Of a stretch of DNA of 64,000 bases, positions 36,396-46,103 are shown in pieces (position 1 is the stretch's first letter; each line of letters opens with the position of its first letter). The notes below the pieces were generated by a model. The model did not search any database and had not been told where the DNA came from. It worked only from the letters and a program-made list of their open reading frames with translations. Source of the stretch: Salinarimonas ramus. Lineage in GTDB: Bacteria > Pseudomonadota > Alphaproteobacteria > Rhizobiales > Beijerinckiaceae. The stretch covers positions 248,001 to 312,000 of the forward strand of contig NZ_BMMF01000001.1 of the NCBI RefSeq assembly GCF_014645695.1, written 5' to 3'. A program made the position numbers and the translations under genes.

Positions 36396-37137
36396 TCGCG
36401 CGGGGCAGGAGGCGGTTGAGCTCCTTGACGAGCTTGTTCTGCGCGCCGGGCGTCGAGACGGCGTGGCCGGCGCGGTAGGCCTCGACGCCCGCCTTGGCGA
36501 CCTTGGTCGCGTCCATGCGCCCGCTGCGGAACAGGCGCGAGCCCTCCATGCCGGCGCGCGCGCCGAACTCGCTCTCGGTGGCGCCGGGGCACAAAGCCGT
36601 GACGGTCACGCCGAAGGGCTTGGCCTCCTCGTGCAGCGCCTCCGACAGCGAGAGCACGTAGGCCTTCGTGGCGTAGTACACCGCCATGTGCGGCCCCGCC
36701 TGGAAGGCGGCCAGCGAGGCGACGTTGAGGATGCCGCCCTGCCCGCGGCCGATCATGTCGGGCAGGAACAGGCGCGAGAGGCGGGTGAGGTTCGTGACGT
36801 TGAGCTCGATCATCGCCACCTGCTCGTCGAGCCCCAGATCGACGAAGTCGCCCCGCAGGCCGAAGCCCGCATTGTTGACCAGCGTGTGGACGACGATTCC
36901 CTTGTCGGCGACGGCGCGGTGGAGCGCCTCGGGGGCGTCGGCGCGGCCGAGATCGAGCTCGATCACCTCGACGAAGCCGCGATCGGCGCTCGTCAGCTCG
37001 CGCGCGAGCGCCTCCAGCTTCTCGCGCCGGCGTGCCACGAGGACGAGATTGTGCCCGATCTTCGAGAATTGACGGGCGATCTCCGCCCCGATCCCGCTCG
37101 AAGCTCCCGTGACGATGGTCCAGCGCGTGTTCGGCAT
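36361..37137 (-). CDS. Short-chain dehydrogenase/reductase
   Basis: The 258-residue product is a classical SDR: the NAD(P)-binding TGASSGIGAEIARQ at residues 10-23, NNAGFGLRGDF in the middle, and the catalytic Tyr-x-x-x-Lys as YYATKAYV near residue 153, with the Ser in LNVASLAAF. An arginine after the second strand (VARRREKLEAL) suggests NADP preference. The C-terminal part resembles SDRs of the DltE/YqjQ type. The substrate is unknown. Its 3' end overlaps the convergent flavin reductase gene, but it is on the opposite strand and unlikely to share its control. Confidence 0.88.
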   Translation of the reverse strand: MPNTRWTIVTGASSGIGAEIARQFSKIGHNLVLVARRREKLEALARELTSADRGFVEVIELDLGRADAPEALHRAVADKGIVVHTLVNNAGFGLRGDFVDLGLDEQVAMIELNVTNLTRLSRLFLPDMIGRGQGGILNVASLAAFQAGPHMAVYYATKAYVLSLSEALHEEAKPFGVTVTALCPGATESEFGARAGMEGSRLFRSGRMDATKVAKAGVEAYRAGHAVSTPGAQNKLVKELNRLLPRAIMRRAAGAMQA

Positions 37138-37270
37138 CGGCTCGTCTCTCCATGAATTCGCGGCGCTGCGGGAAAGCTAGACCCTGGCGGCGCGCCTGCC
37201 AATGCGACGCGTGATGGAGCGGTTCCGCTTCGCCGGCGAAAGAGCCGCTGGACGGGTGCCGTCCACGCCC

Positions 37271-37299
37271 TTCCCTCCCGCGGGAACTCGGTCTATAGA
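37271..37299 (+). promoter_or_regulatory. Weakly predicted promoter of carB
   Basis: TATAGA at 37294-37299 lies within a perfect 10-base palindrome, GTCTATAGAC. TTCCCT sits 17 bases upstream, with only two bases matching a -35 consensus. Start of transcription would be near 37306, ahead of the hairpins described next. Confidence 0.35.
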
Positions 37300-37318
37300 C
37301 CCCCCGAACAAATGCGAT

Positions 37319-37384
37319 CCCGGCCGTTCGCACGGCCGGGCCGCTCGGCACGAGGCTCACGTGTTCGCGCGCGGGCCTCTTTTT
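37319..37384 (+). terminator. Hairpin and intrinsic terminator in the carB leader
   Basis: A perfect 8-bp stem with a 6-base loop (37319-37340) is followed by a second stem, GAGGCTC with GGGCCTC (37352-37379, 14-base loop, one G-U pair), and five T residues at 37380-37384. The whole lies upstream of the carB ATG on the same strand, where a terminator has no gene to end, so it is a candidate attenuator or small leader RNA. Confidence 0.6.
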
Positions 37385-37418
37385 ACGTGCGGGCGGCCCC
37401 ATCGAGCACGAGACCGCC

Positions 37419-40400
37419 ATGCCCAGACGCACCGATATCTCCTCGATCCTCATCATCGGCGCGGGACCGATCATCATCGGCCAGGCCTGCGAGTTCGACT
37501 ATTCCGGCACGCAGGCGGTCAAGGCGCTCAAGGAGGAGGGTTACCGGATCATCCTGGTCAACTCCAATCCCGCCACCATCATGACAGATCCGGAACTCGC
37601 GGATCGCACCTATGTCGAGCCGATCACCCCCGAGGTGGTCGCCAAGATCATCGAGAAGGAGCGCCCCGACGCGCTGCTGCCGACGATGGGCGGGCAGACG
37701 GCGCTCAATTGCGCGCTGTCGCTCGAGCAGATGGGCGTGCTCGAGAAGTACGGCGTCCAGATGATCGGCGCCAAGGCGGAGGCCATCGACAAGGCGGAGG
37801 ACCGCCAGCTCTTCCGCGAGGCCATGGCCAAGATCGGCCTGGAGACGCCCTCCTCGCGCCTCGCCAACGCGTCCTCGCTCAAGAAGCGCCACAAGGACCA
37901 GTACAAGGCCGAGCTCGCGCGCATCGAGGCCATGGACGTCGATGCCGACGAGAAGGCGCGTCTGACGGCCGAGTTCGAGCGCACCTGGCAGGCGGGCGAG
38001 ATCGAGCGGCGCAAGCGCACGATCGAGTACGCGCTGGGCGAGGCCTTGATGGCGCTCGCCGAGATCGGCCTGCCGGCGATCATCCGTCCGTCCTTCACGC
38101 TCGGCGGCACCGGCGGCGGCATCGCCTACAATCGCGAGGAATTCCTCGACATCGTCGAGCGCGGCCTCGACGCCTCCCCCACCGGCGAGGTGCTCATCGA
38201 GGAGAGCGTGCTCGGCTGGAAGGAATACGAGATGGAGGTCGTCCGCGACCGCGCGGACAATTGCATCATCGTCTGCTCCATCGAGAACATCGACCCGATG
38301 GGCGTGCATACGGGCGATTCGATCACGGTGGCGCCGGCGCTGACGCTCACCGACAAGGAATACCAGATCATGCGCGACGCCTCGATCGCGGTACTCCGCG
38401 AGATCGGCGTCGAGACCGGCGGGTCGAACGTGCAGTTCGCCATCAACCCGGCGAACGGGCGCATGGTCGTCATCGAGATGAACCCGCGCGTGTCGCGCTC
38501 CTCCGCGCTCGCCTCCAAGGCGACGGGCTTCCCCATCGCCAAGGTCGCGGCGAAGCTCGCGGTGGGCTACACGCTCGACGAGATCGCCAACGACATCACC
38601 GGCGGCGCGACGCCCGCGGCCTTCGAGCCGACGATCGACTACGTCGTCACCAAGATCCCGCGCTTCGCCTTCGAGAAGTTCCCCGGCGCCGAGCCGATCC
38701 TCACCACCGCCATGAAGTCGGTGGGCGAGGCCATGGCCATCGGCCGCTCCTTCCCCGAGAGCCTGCAGAAGGCGCTGCGCTCGCTCGAGACGGGGCTCAC
38801 CGGCCTCGACGAGATCGAGATCGAGGGCATCGGCAAGGGCGACGACTGGAACGCGGTGAAGGCCGCGCTCGGCACGCCGACGCCGGACCGCCTGCTCAAG
38901 GTCGCGCAGGCGTTCCGCATGGGCGCCTCCGTGGAGGACGTGCACGCCTCCTGCAAGATCGACCCTTGGTTCCTCGAGCACATCGAGGCGATCGTCGCGA
39001 CGGAGGGCAAGATCAAGTCGCTGGGCCTGCCCACGACGCCCGGCGCCTTCCGCCGGCTCAAGGCCATGGGCTTCTCCGACGCGCGCCTCGCGGTCCTCGC
39101 GAACGTCGAGGAGGCGGAGGTCAAGGCCAAGCGCCGCGCGCTCGGCGTGCGCCCGGTCTTCAAGCGCATCGACACCTGCGCGGCGGAGTTCGCCTCTCCG
39201 ACGGCCTACATGTACTCGACCTACGAGATGCCCTTCGGCGGCGTCCTCGCCGACGAGGCGCTGCCGTCGACGCGCGACAAGGTCGTCATCCTCGGCGGCG
39301 GCCCCAACCGGATCGGCCAGGGCATCGAGTTCGACTATTGCTGCTGCCATGCCTGTTTCGCGCTCGGCGACGCCGGGTACGAGACGATCATGATCAACTG
39401 CAATCCCGAGACCGTCTCGACCGACTACGACACGTCCGACCGGCTCTATTTCGAGCCCCTGACCGCCGAGGACGTGCTCGAGATCATCGACACGGAGCGC
39501 GAGGCCGGGCGTCTCCACGGCGTCATCGTGCAGTTCGGCGGGCAGACGCCGCTCAAGCTCGCCCGCGCGCTCGAGGACGCGGACGTGCCGATCCTGGGCA
39601 CCTCCCCCGACATGATCGACCTCGCCGAGGACCGCGACCGCTTCAAGCGCCTGCTGGACAAGCTCGGGCTCAAGCAGCCCAAGAACGGCATCGCCTATTC
39701 CGTCGAGCAGGCGCGCCTCGTGGCGCAGGATCTCGGCCTGCCCTTCGTGGTGCGCCCCTCCTACGTGCTCGGCGGGCGCGCCATGGCGATCATCCGCGAC
39801 GAGAGCCAGTTCGAGGACTACCTCCTGGGCACCCTCCCCTCGCTGATCCCCTCGGACGTGAAGGCGCGCTACCCCAACGACAAGACGGGGCAGATCAACA
39901 CGGTGCTGGGCAAGAACCCGCTCCTGTTCGACCGCTACCTGACGGACGCGACCGAGATCGACGTGGATGCCCTGTGCGACGGCAAGAGCGTGTTCGTCGC
40001 CGGCATCATGGAGCACATCGAGGAGGCGGGCATCCATTCGGGCGATTCGGCCTGCACGCTCCCGCCCCGTACGCTCTCGGACGAGACCGTGGCCGAGCTC
40101 GAGCGCCAGACGAAAGCGCTCGCGCTGGCGCTCGACGTGGGCGGCCTGATGAACGTCCAGTACGCGCTCAAGGACGGCGCGATCTACGTGCTCGAGGTCA
40201 ATCCGCGCGCCTCGCGCACGGTGCCCTTCGTGGCGAAGGTCATCGGGCAGCCGATCGCCAAGATCGCCTCGCGCATCATGGCGGGCGAGGCGCTCGACAG
40301 CTTCGGGCTCGGCGAGCGCGCGGCGCCGCGCGACCACATCGCCGTGAAGGAGGCCGTGTTCCCCTTCGCGCGTTTCCCCGGCGTCGACGTGCTGCTCGGC

Positions 40401-40895
40401 CCGGAGATGCGCTCGACGGGCGAGGTCATCGGCCTCGACCGCTCCTTCGGCATCGCTTTCCTGAAGAGCCAGCTCGGCTCGGGCACGATGCTGCCCAAGG
40501 TCGGCACGGTGTTCGTGTCCGTGCGCGACGAGGACAAGGCCGGCATCCTTCCCGCCGTGCGCATGCTGGCGGAGCGCGGCTTCACCATCCTCGCGACCTC
40601 CGGCACGCAGCGCTTCCTGGAGGGCGAGGGCGTCAAGGCCAAGCGCATCAACAAGGTGCTCGAAGGCCGGCCGCACATCGTCGATTCCATCAAGAACGGC
40701 GACGTCCACCTCGTCTTCAACACGACGGGGGGCGCGAGCGCGCTCTCCGATTCGCGCTCCCTGCGCCGGGCGGCCCTCTTGCATAAGGTGCCGTACTACA
40801 CCACTCTCGCAGGAGCGATCGCAGCCGCGGAAGGCATCCAGGCCTATCTCGGCGGCGATCTCGAAGTGCGGGCGCTCCAGGACTACTTCGCCTGA
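37419..40895 (+). CDS. carB: Carbamoyl-phosphate synthase large subunit CarB
   Basis: The 1158-residue product makes carbamoyl phosphate for arginine and pyrimidine synthesis from bicarbonate, ATP and ammonia supplied by CarA. It has the expected two homologous ATP-grasp halves: the first starts with [20 protein letters not shown] at residue 10 and has [16 protein letters not shown] near 225; the second starts with [19 protein letters not shown] near 625 and has [11 protein letters not shown] near 775. The C-terminal 140 residues are the allosteric methylglyoxal-synthase-like domain. It is slightly longer than the enterobacterial enzyme because of an insert around residues 155-195. carA is not in the window. 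A terminator-like leader precedes it, and greA follows. Confidence 0.97.
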   Translation: MPRRTDISSILIIGAGPIIIGQACEFDYSGTQAVKALKEEGYRIILVNSNPATIMTDPELADRTYVEPITPEVVAKIIEKERPDALLPTMGGQTALNCALSLEQMGVLEKYGVQMIGAKAEAIDKAEDRQLFREAMAKIGLETPSSRLANASSLKKRHKDQYKAELARIEAMDVDADEKARLTAEFERTWQAGEIERRKRTIEYALGEALMALAEIGLPAIIRPSFTLGGTGGGIAYNREEFLDIVERGLDASPTGEVLIEESVLGWKEYEMEVVRDRADNCIIVCSIENIDPMGVHTGDSITVAPALTLTDKEYQIMRDASIAVLREIGVETGGSNVQFAINPANGRMVVIEMNPRVSRSSALASKATGFPIAKVAAKLAVGYTLDEIANDITGGATPAAFEPTIDYVVTKIPRFAFEKFPGAEPILTTAMKSVGEAMAIGRSFPESLQKALRSLETGLTGLDEIEIEGIGKGDDWNAVKAALGTPTPDRLLKVAQAFRMGASVEDVHASCKIDPWFLEHIEAIVATEGKIKSLGLPTTPGAFRRLKAMGFSDARLAVLANVEEAEVKAKRRALGVRPVFKRIDTCAAEFASPTAYMYSTYEMPFGGVLADEALPSTRDKVVILGGGPNRIGQGIEFDYCCCHACFALGDAGYETIMINCNPETVSTDYDTSDRLYFEPLTAEDVLEIIDTEREAGRLHGVIVQFGGQTPLKLARALEDADVPILGTSPDMIDLAEDRDRFKRLLDKLGLKQPKNGIAYSVEQARLVAQDLGLPFVVRPSYVLGGRAMAIIRDESQFEDYLLGTLPSLIPSDVKARYPNDKTGQINTVLGKNPLLFDRYLTDATEIDVDALCDGKSVFVAGIMEHIEEAGIHSGDSACTLPPRTLSDETVAELERQTKALALALDVGGLMNVQYALKDGAIYVLEVNPRASRTVPFVAKVIGQPIAKIASRIMAGEALDSFGLGERAAPRDHIAVKEAVFPFARFPGVDVLLGPEMRSTGEVIGLDRSFGIAFLKSQLGSGTMLPKVGTVFVSVRDEDKAGILPAVRMLAERGFTILATSGTQRFLEGEGVKAKRINKVLEGRPHIVDSIKNGDVHLVFNTTGGASALSDSRSLRRAALLHKVPYYTTLAGAIAAAEGIQAYLGGDLEVRALQDYFA

Positions 40896-40954
40896 AGCGC
40901 GACGCGCGCACCGTCGAGACGGCGCGCGGCTCCCGCCCCATTCCCAACCGCCTC

Positions 40955-40996
40955 AGCGCGGAGCGTCGTCAGCGCCGCTCCGCGCTCCGGCTTTTT
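40955..40996 (+). terminator. Terminator-like hairpin between carB and greA
   Basis: A perfect 11-bp stem (AGCGCGGAGCG and its complement, 10-base loop) at 40955-40986 is followed five bases later by TTTTT (40992-40996). It ends 20 bases before the greA ATG, so it can end carB transcripts and would also lie in any greA leader. Confidence 0.6.
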
Positions 40997-41015
40997 CGCG
41001 TCGGTGAGACAGAAA

Positions 41016-41489
41016 ATGGACAAGGTCCCGATCACGGCCCCGGGGTTCAAGAAGCTCGAAGAGGAGCTCAAGCAGCGCCAGCAGGTCGAGCGCCAACGGA
41101 TCATCCAGGCGATCTCGGAGGCGCGCGCGCTGGGCGACCTGTCCGAGAACGCCGAGTACCACGCGGCGAAAGAGGCGCAGTCCCACAACGAGGGCCGCAT
41201 CCTCGAGCTCGAGAGCCTGATCTCCCGCGCCGAGGTGATCGAGCCCGCCAAGCTCACCGGTGACAGGGTGAAGTTCGGCGCCACGGTGAAGCTCATCGAC
41301 GAGGACACCGAGGAAGAGAAGACCTACCAGATCGTCGGCGAGCCCGAGGCGGATGTCCATTCCGGTCGCGTCTCCATCGGCTCCCCCATCGCCCGCGCCC
41401 TCATCGGCAAGACGGTTGGCGACACGGTCGAGGTCCACACCCCCGGCGGCGGCAAGTCGTACGAGGTGATGAGCGTCGAGTTCCGCTGA
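41016..41489 (+). CDS. greA: Transcription elongation factor GreA
   Basis: From the ATG at 41016 the product is 157 residues, the normal GreA length. The N-terminal coiled coil has the acidic tip [15 protein letters not shown], whose Asp and Glu coordinate Mg2+ in the RNA polymerase secondary channel. The C-terminal domain ends with the FKBP-like [10 protein letters not shown]. GreA stimulates cleavage of backtracked RNA. A GTG 12 bases upstream is an alternative start but adds no conserved sequence. The carB-greA order is common in alphaproteobacteria. Confidence 0.96.
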   Translation: MDKVPITAPGFKKLEEELKQRQQVERQRIIQAISEARALGDLSENAEYHAAKEAQSHNEGRILELESLISRAEVIEPAKLTGDRVKFGATVKLIDEDTEEEKTYQIVGEPEADVHSGRVSIGSPIARALIGKTVGDTVEVHTPGGGKSYEVMSVEFR

Positions 41490-41515
41490 CGAGTTCCGCT
41501 CAGCAGAGCCGCTCG

Positions 41516-41540
41516 AACCCCGCGCCCGCCGCGGGGTTCT
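41516..41540 (+). terminator. Terminator-like hairpin after greA
   Basis: A perfect 10-bp stem (GAACCCCGCG and its complement, 5-base loop) follows greA by 26 bases. The sequence after it, TCCTCCC, is pyrimidine-rich but not a T-run. Confidence 0.6.
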
Positions 41541-41612
41541 CCTCCCGTACGCACGCGCCGCGCCTGTGAGACGCGCCGGCACCGTGAAACGTCGATTCGG
41601 GAGGAGATCGTC

Positions 41613-42140
41613 ATGCGAACCGGTATGAAGAGAGGCACCCACCCGCTCGCGACGCTCGTCGCCGCGTTCGCGCTCCTCGTCGGCATGCTCGTCCTCCCGG
41701 CCGCGGCGCAGCCCGCTCCCGCCATCGGCGAGATCCGTGTCGACGTCTCGCCTCTGCGCGCGAAGGGCGTGGGCAATTACGCGGACCTGCTGCAGGAGCG
41801 CCTGTCGCGGGCGCTGGAGGCGACCTTCGCCGACCGCCGCGCCCGTGGCGGCGCGCGCCTCGTCGTGACGCTGGAGAGCTTCCTGCTCACGGGCTACGGC
41901 TCGGGCGAGAGCGACGACAGGCTCTTCGGCTTCGGCTTTCCCGGCGGCGGCTCGCTGTCCGCCGACGAATTGTCCGGCACCGCGACGCTGACCGCAGGCG
42001 GGCAGGTCATCGCCCGCGAGCCCCTGCGCGTCGCGCTCCCGCCGGATCAGGCCGGTCCTTGGTATTCCGAGAGCTTCGAATTGCGCCGCGCGGCCAACCT
42101 CGCCGACGCCTATGCGAGCTGGCTCGCACGTCGGCTCTGA
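41613..42140 (+). CDS. Exported protein of unknown function
   Basis: The 175-residue product has a signal peptide (hydrophobic core LATLVAAFALLVGMLVLPAAA, cleavage after AAA-Q region). The mature part is about 140 residues, predicted alpha/beta, with ADLLQERLSRALEATFADRR and a glycine-rich GFGFPGGGS loop. It looks like a small periplasmic or outer-membrane-associated protein of the kind encoded as a stress or envelope accessory. I do not recognise the family. The ATG has a strong GGAGGAGA ribosome site. It stands alone between greA and a convergent SDR gene. Confidence 0.7.
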   Translation: MRTGMKRGTHPLATLVAAFALLVGMLVLPAAAQPAPAIGEIRVDVSPLRAKGVGNYADLLQERLSRALEATFADRRARGGARLVVTLESFLLTGYGSGESDDRLFGFGFPGGGSLSADELSGTATLTAGGQVIAREPLRVALPPDQAGPWYSESFELRRAANLADAYASWLARRL

Positions 42141-42142
42141 TT

Positions 42143-42961
42143 TCACCCACCCTCCCGAAACGACGGGTAGAGCGCCATGCCGCCGTCGACGACGATGGTC
42201 TCGCCCGTGACGTAGTCGCTCGCGTCCGAGGCGAGCCAGAGCGCCGCCTGCGCGACGTCCCGCGGCTCGCCGACCCGGCCGTAGGGGATCTTCTCGAGGA
42301 GCGAGCGCTCGGCCTGCGGGTCGTCCCAGGCCGACGTGTTGATGTTGGTCTTGATGGCGCCGGGCGCGATGCCGTTCACGCGGATCTTCTCGTGGGCGTA
42401 TTCCTGCGCGAGCGACTGCATCATCAGCATGATGCCGCCCTTCGAGGCGGCGTAGTTCACACGCCCGGCCCAGGGGATGAACTGGTGGACGGACGAGATC
42501 GAGACGATCTTGCCCAGCGACGGGCAGGTCTCCGGCACCATGCCCCGGCTGCGGAACTCGCGGATCGCCTCGCGGCAGCACAGGAACTGGCCCGTCAGGT
42601 TCACGTCGATGACCTTCGACCAATCGTCGAGGCTCATCTCGTGCGCGGGCGCGTCGCGCTGGAGCCCGGCATTGGCGACGAGGATGTGCACCGTGCCGTA
42701 GGCGTCGCGCGCCGCGTCGAAGAGGCGGGCGACGTCGTCTTCCTTAGAGACGTCCGCCTGAACGCTGACCGCCTCGCCGCCGCCCTGCCGCAGCTCGTCG
42801 ACGACGGCGCGGGCGCCCTCCTCGTTCCTGCGGTAATTGGCGACGACGTTCGCGCCCGCCTCGCCGAGCAGCCGGGCGATGCCCGCGCCGATGCCGGAGG
42901 AGGCGCCGGTGACCACGGCCGTCTGGCCGCGGAGGTCGAAGAGGTCCGTGATCGCGTTCAT
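42143..42961 (-). CDS. Glucose 1-dehydrogenase-like SDR
   Basis: From the ATG at 42961 the product is 272 residues. It is a classical SDR with TGASSGIGAGIAR near residue 17, NAGLQRDAPA in the middle, the catalytic Ser in VSISSVHQFIPW, and Tyr-x-x-x-Lys in NYAASKGG near residue 165. The end has TGETIVVDGGMALYP. This pattern fits the glucose 1-dehydrogenase/3-oxoacyl-ACP reductase-like group; sugar oxidation or polyol use is likely. It stands alone, ending two bases from the gene for the exported unknown protein. Confidence 0.88.
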   Translation of the reverse strand: MNAITDLFDLRGQTAVVTGASSGIGAGIARLLGEAGANVVANYRRNEEGARAVVDELRQGGGEAVSVQADVSKEDDVARLFDAARDAYGTVHILVANAGLQRDAPAHEMSLDDWSKVIDVNLTGQFLCCREAIREFRSRGMVPETCPSLGKIVSISSVHQFIPWAGRVNYAASKGGIMLMMQSLAQEYAHEKIRVNGIAPGAIKTNINTSAWDDPQAERSLLEKIPYGRVGEPRDVAQAALWLASDASDYVTGETIVVDGGMALYPSFREGG

Positions 42962-43064
42962 GCCGTCTCCCGCGCGCTGGTGTCGCGCGGACAACGGCGC
43001 AGGCGCCCCTCGCGTTCGCTCGGCGGATCGACGCGGGCCGCGAGCGGGCTTCCAGTCGCGCGCT

Positions 43065-44354
43065 CTATTGGAAGGAGGGCACGACCCGGATCACGCGCGC
43101 GCCGTCTGGCCGCATCTCGGTGCGCGGGAGCGTCCGCACGGCGGGCGCGCGAGCTGGCTCGGCGCGGAGCGGCTCCGTGCGGACCGGCTCGGCGGCGCGA
43201 GCAGGGGCCGGCGCGGGAGCCGGCGCGCGCGGCGGAGCGGGCACGGGAACCGGCGGCGGGGCGGCCGCCGCGGCCTCGGCGGCGTCCGTCAGCTCGGCGA
43301 GGCGCGTCTCGGCGTCGGCGATCTCGGCGCGCAGCGCATCGAGACGCCGCTGCGCCTCCTGCGCTTCGAGCGCGCGCGCATCGGCGTCGAGCGCAGCCGC
43401 GCGAGCCGCGGCCGTTGCGGCATCGGCCTCGTCGGCGCGCGAGCGCGCATCGCGCGCGGCCTCGCGCAGCGCGTCGAGCTCGCCCGCGAGCGCGTCGCGA
43501 CGCTCCTGCAGGGCCGTGAGCTCGCTGCCGAGCGCGTCCCGGCGCTCCTCGGCGGCCGCGAGCGCCGTCTCGGCGGCCTCGATCCGGTCGCGCAGAGCCT
43601 GCTCGGCACGTTCCGCGGCCGCGAGCTCGGCGAGGGCGTCGTCGCGGGCCGCGACCGCGCGGGCCTCGGCCGATCGCGCATCCTCTTCGGAGGCCACCGC
43701 GTCGGCCTGCGCCGCGCGCGCGGCCTCGGCCTCGGCGGCGAGCGCCTCGGTGCGCTCGCGGGCGGCGTCGCGGGCCTGGCGCGCTTCGGCGACCTGACGC
43801 TCCAGCCGCACGATGTCGTCGCGCAGGACGAGGACGCGGTCCTCGAGCGCCCGCACCGCCTGCTCGCGGGCGCGGCGCTCGGCCTCGCCGGCGGCGACCG
43901 CGTCGGCGCTCGCCTGCGCCATGCGCGACAGGTCCGCCTGCGCCACGCGGCGCTCCTCGTCGAGGCGCGCGATCTCGGCTTCGAGCGCGTCCCGGGCGCC
44001 TGTCGCCAGCTCGGAGGCCTGCGCTTCCGCGAGACGCAGCACGCCGCCGGTCTCGCGCGGCTCGGCGAAGGTGTCAGCGACCTCCCCGGGCGTGGGTACC
44101 AGGATCGGCGCCGTCGCGACACCCGCGAGGTCCCGCATGGGCGCGAGCGCGTCGCGCAGCATGGCGTTCTCGGCCTCGAGCCGCTCCATGGCGGTCGCGG
44201 CGGCGGTGCGGTGGCCGGCATCGAGCCACAGCGCATAGAAGGCCGCGCCCCAGCCGAGCGCGGCGAAGGCGGCGAGCACGAGCATCACCGGGCGGTTTCC
44301 ACCGCCGGCCTCCCAGCCTGCCGCCGTGCGGCCCGTCGCCTTCATGCGCGCCAT
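43065..44354 (-). CDS. Membrane-anchored coiled-coil protein with Pro/Ala-rich tail
   Basis: The ATG at 44354 follows a GAGGCGAG ribosome site and gives 429 residues; an ATG three codons later is the alternative. An N-terminal membrane helix (about residues 21-42, VMLVLAAFAALGWGAAFYAL) is followed by a very long, alanine/glutamate/arginine-rich coiled coil to about residue 340, a proline/alanine tail, and a short conserved-looking end, RPDGARVIRVVPSFQ. The same layout occurs in the gene at 23165-24073. The function is unknown; an envelope spacer or scaffold is plausible. The extreme alanine content makes similarity searches unreliable here. Confidence 0.75.
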   Translation of the reverse strand: MARMKATGRTAAGWEAGGGNRPVMLVLAAFAALGWGAAFYALWLDAGHRTAAATAMERLEAENAMLRDALAPMRDLAGVATAPILVPTPGEVADTFAEPRETGGVLRLAEAQASELATGARDALEAEIARLDEERRVAQADLSRMAQASADAVAAGEAERRAREQAVRALEDRVLVLRDDIVRLERQVAEARQARDAARERTEALAAEAEAARAAQADAVASEEDARSAEARAVAARDDALAELAAAERAEQALRDRIEAAETALAAAEERRDALGSELTALQERRDALAGELDALREAARDARSRADEADAATAAARAAALDADARALEAQEAQRRLDALRAEIADAETRLAELTDAAEAAAAAPPPVPVPAPPRAPAPAPAPARAAEPVRTEPLRAEPARAPAVRTLPRTEMRPDGARVIRVVPSFQ

Positions 44355-44473
44355 CGCTCGCCTCGGTCCTTCATGCACCGACTCTCGCCCGCATCGCCTC
44401 TTGTTCCGCGGCATCGATACGGCGCATCTAAGAAAGGAATGTTTAGCGTCGGGTTCAAGTCGGGAGGGCGCGT

Positions 44474-44758
44474 ATGGCGCGGGTCGCGAGAAAACGCATG
44501 AACCAGACCTGGCGCGAGGCCATCGCGGCGCAGGCCGGCGAGCGAGCCGAGGCGGTGCTCGCCGCCTTCGATTCGGCGCTGGCCGACGGCCGGCCCGAGC
44601 ACGTCGCCGCCTACGAGGCGCTGGACGCACACGGGCTTCTCGCCGTCGTGGATCTCCCGGGAGACCCGTCGAGCTCCCCCGCGCAAGCGGAGGAAGCGCA
44701 GATCCTGCCGGACGAGGACGACGTTCCGCCTCAGAATCGGTCCGCGCGGAACCAGTAG
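44474..44758 (+). CDS. Small hypothetical protein
   Basis: The ATG at 44474 has a GGAGGG ribosome site eight bases upstream and opens a 94-residue frame. The first 50 residues are predicted helical (MNQTWREAIAAQAGERAEAVLAAFDSALADG), and the last 30 are acidic and disordered. I do not recognise it. It is divergent from the coiled-coil gene, and its last 28 bases overlap the 3' end of the convergent D-amino-acid dehydrogenase gene. A second ATG at 44498 is an alternative start. Confidence 0.5.
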   Translation: MARVARKRMNQTWREAIAAQAGERAEAVLAAFDSALADGRPEHVAAYEALDAHGLLAVVDLPGDPSSSPAQAEEAQILPDEDDVPPQNRSARNQ

Positions 44759-45969
44759 GGATCGGCGCAGGGCACGGCCCCGGTCATCAGCTCGGCGAGC
44801 AGCCGGCCGGTGACGGGACCCAGCGTGAAGCCGTGGTGGTTGTGCCCGAAGGCGAACCAGAGGCCCGGATGCTTCGGCGCGGGGCCGATGACGGGGCGCA
44901 TGTCCGGCAGGCAGGGCCTGGCGCCGAGCCAGGGCTGCGCGTCGACGCGGGTGCCGAGCGGGAAGATCTCCCGCGCGAGCGGCTCGGCGCGGTCGACCTG
45001 CACGGGCGTGGGCGCGGCGTCGCGCGGCGCGAACTCGGCGCCCGTCGTCAGCCGCACGCCCTGCGTCATGGGCGCGAGCACGAAGCCGGCGTCCGTGTCG
45101 AAGACCGGGTGGTTGAGCACCGCGTTGCCCTGCGGCTTGTAGTGCATGTGGTAGCCGCGCTTGACCGCGAGCGGGATGGCGTAGCCCAGCGGCTTGAACA
45201 CGTCGTCCGACCAGGGCCCGAGCGCGACGACCGCCTCCGCGGCGTCGAGCCGCCCGCCCTCCGTCGTCACCGAGAAACCGCCGCGCTCGACCGTGAAGGA
45301 GCGCGCGTCCCCGTGCACGAAGCGCCCGCCCCTCTGCACGAAGAGCCGCGCGTAGCCCTTCGCCACGGCGCCGGGATCGGGCACGGTGGCGGGGTCGAGC
45401 CAGTGGATGCCGCCGATGATCACGTCGGAGAGGTGCGGCTCGCGGGCGTGCACCTCCGCCTGGTCGAGCACGTCGTACTTGATGCCGAAGGGCTTCGTCG
45501 CCTCCGCTTCCAGAAGCGCCTTGTCGAAGGTGCGCTTGGAGCGAAAGCCCTTGATCCAGCCCGTCTTGCGCAGGAGCGGCGCGAGCCCGGCCTCGCGGAT
45601 GAGCCGCTCGTGCTCGCTCACGCACAGCTCGATGAGCGGCAGCATCGCCCGCGTCGCCTCGGCGAGGCCGCGCTTCGAGGAATTGCGCCAATAGCGGGCG
45701 AGCCAGGGCGCGATTCGCGGCAGGTAGCCGAGATGGTAGTGCGCCTCCGTCGAGCGGTTGAGCCCGTAGCGCACGAGCTTGGCGGGATCGCGCGGGAAGG
45801 CGTAGGGCACGATGGAGGCGCGCTCGATCAGCCCGGCATTGCCGTAGCTCGTCTCCTCGCCGGCGTCCCGCCGATCGACGAGGACGACGGAGCGCCCCCG
45901 CTCCTGGAGGTGGAGCGCGATGGACACGCCCACGATGCCCGCTCCGAGGACCACCACATCCGCACGCAT
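44731..45969 (-). CDS. D-amino acid dehydrogenase-like FAD oxidoreductase (DadA family)
   Basis: The 412-residue product is a DAO-family flavoprotein. It starts with the FAD-binding VVVLGAGIVGVSIALHLQERG, has a second FAD-related stretch HYHLGYLPRIAPWL and the C-terminal FGHNHHGFTLGPVTGRLLAEL, which is typical of DadA. DadA oxidises D-amino acids to 2-oxo acids and passes electrons to the respiratory chain at the inner membrane. Use of glycine or other amines cannot be excluded. It converges with the small gene at 44474-44758 and is divergent from the SBF-like transporter gene. Confidence 0.88.
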   Translation of the reverse strand: MRADVVVLGAGIVGVSIALHLQERGRSVVLVDRRDAGEETSYGNAGLIERASIVPYAFPRDPAKLVRYGLNRSTEAHYHLGYLPRIAPWLARYWRNSSKRGLAEATRAMLPLIELCVSEHERLIREAGLAPLLRKTGWIKGFRSKRTFDKALLEAEATKPFGIKYDVLDQAEVHAREPHLSDVIIGGIHWLDPATVPDPGAVAKGYARLFVQRGGRFVHGDARSFTVERGGFSVTTEGGRLDAAEAVVALGPWSDDVFKPLGYAIPLAVKRGYHMHYKPQGNAVLNHPVFDTDAGFVLAPMTQGVRLTTGAEFAPRDAAPTPVQVDRAEPLAREIFPLGTRVDAQPWLGARPCLPDMRPVIGPAPKHPGLWFAFGHNHHGFTLGPVTGRLLAELMTGAVPCADPYWFRADRF

Positions 45970-46103
45970 GGATCTCGTACCTTTACCCGTGTTCTTGGCG
46001 CCTCGACCGGGTTAAGCCAAAACGGCCGCGCCCGCCATGCGCGAAGCTGCGCATGCGCCGCGCAGGCGAAGGCGGGCGCGCGGCCGACAGGAGCTTCCCA
46101 CCC

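Noticed and set aside
37383-40784. A very long open frame on the minus strand opposite carB
   Set aside because: It mirrors carB codon bias in this GC-rich DNA, is extremely rich in Arg, His, Asp and Glu, has no ribosome site and no recognisable domain. CarB is certain on the other strand.
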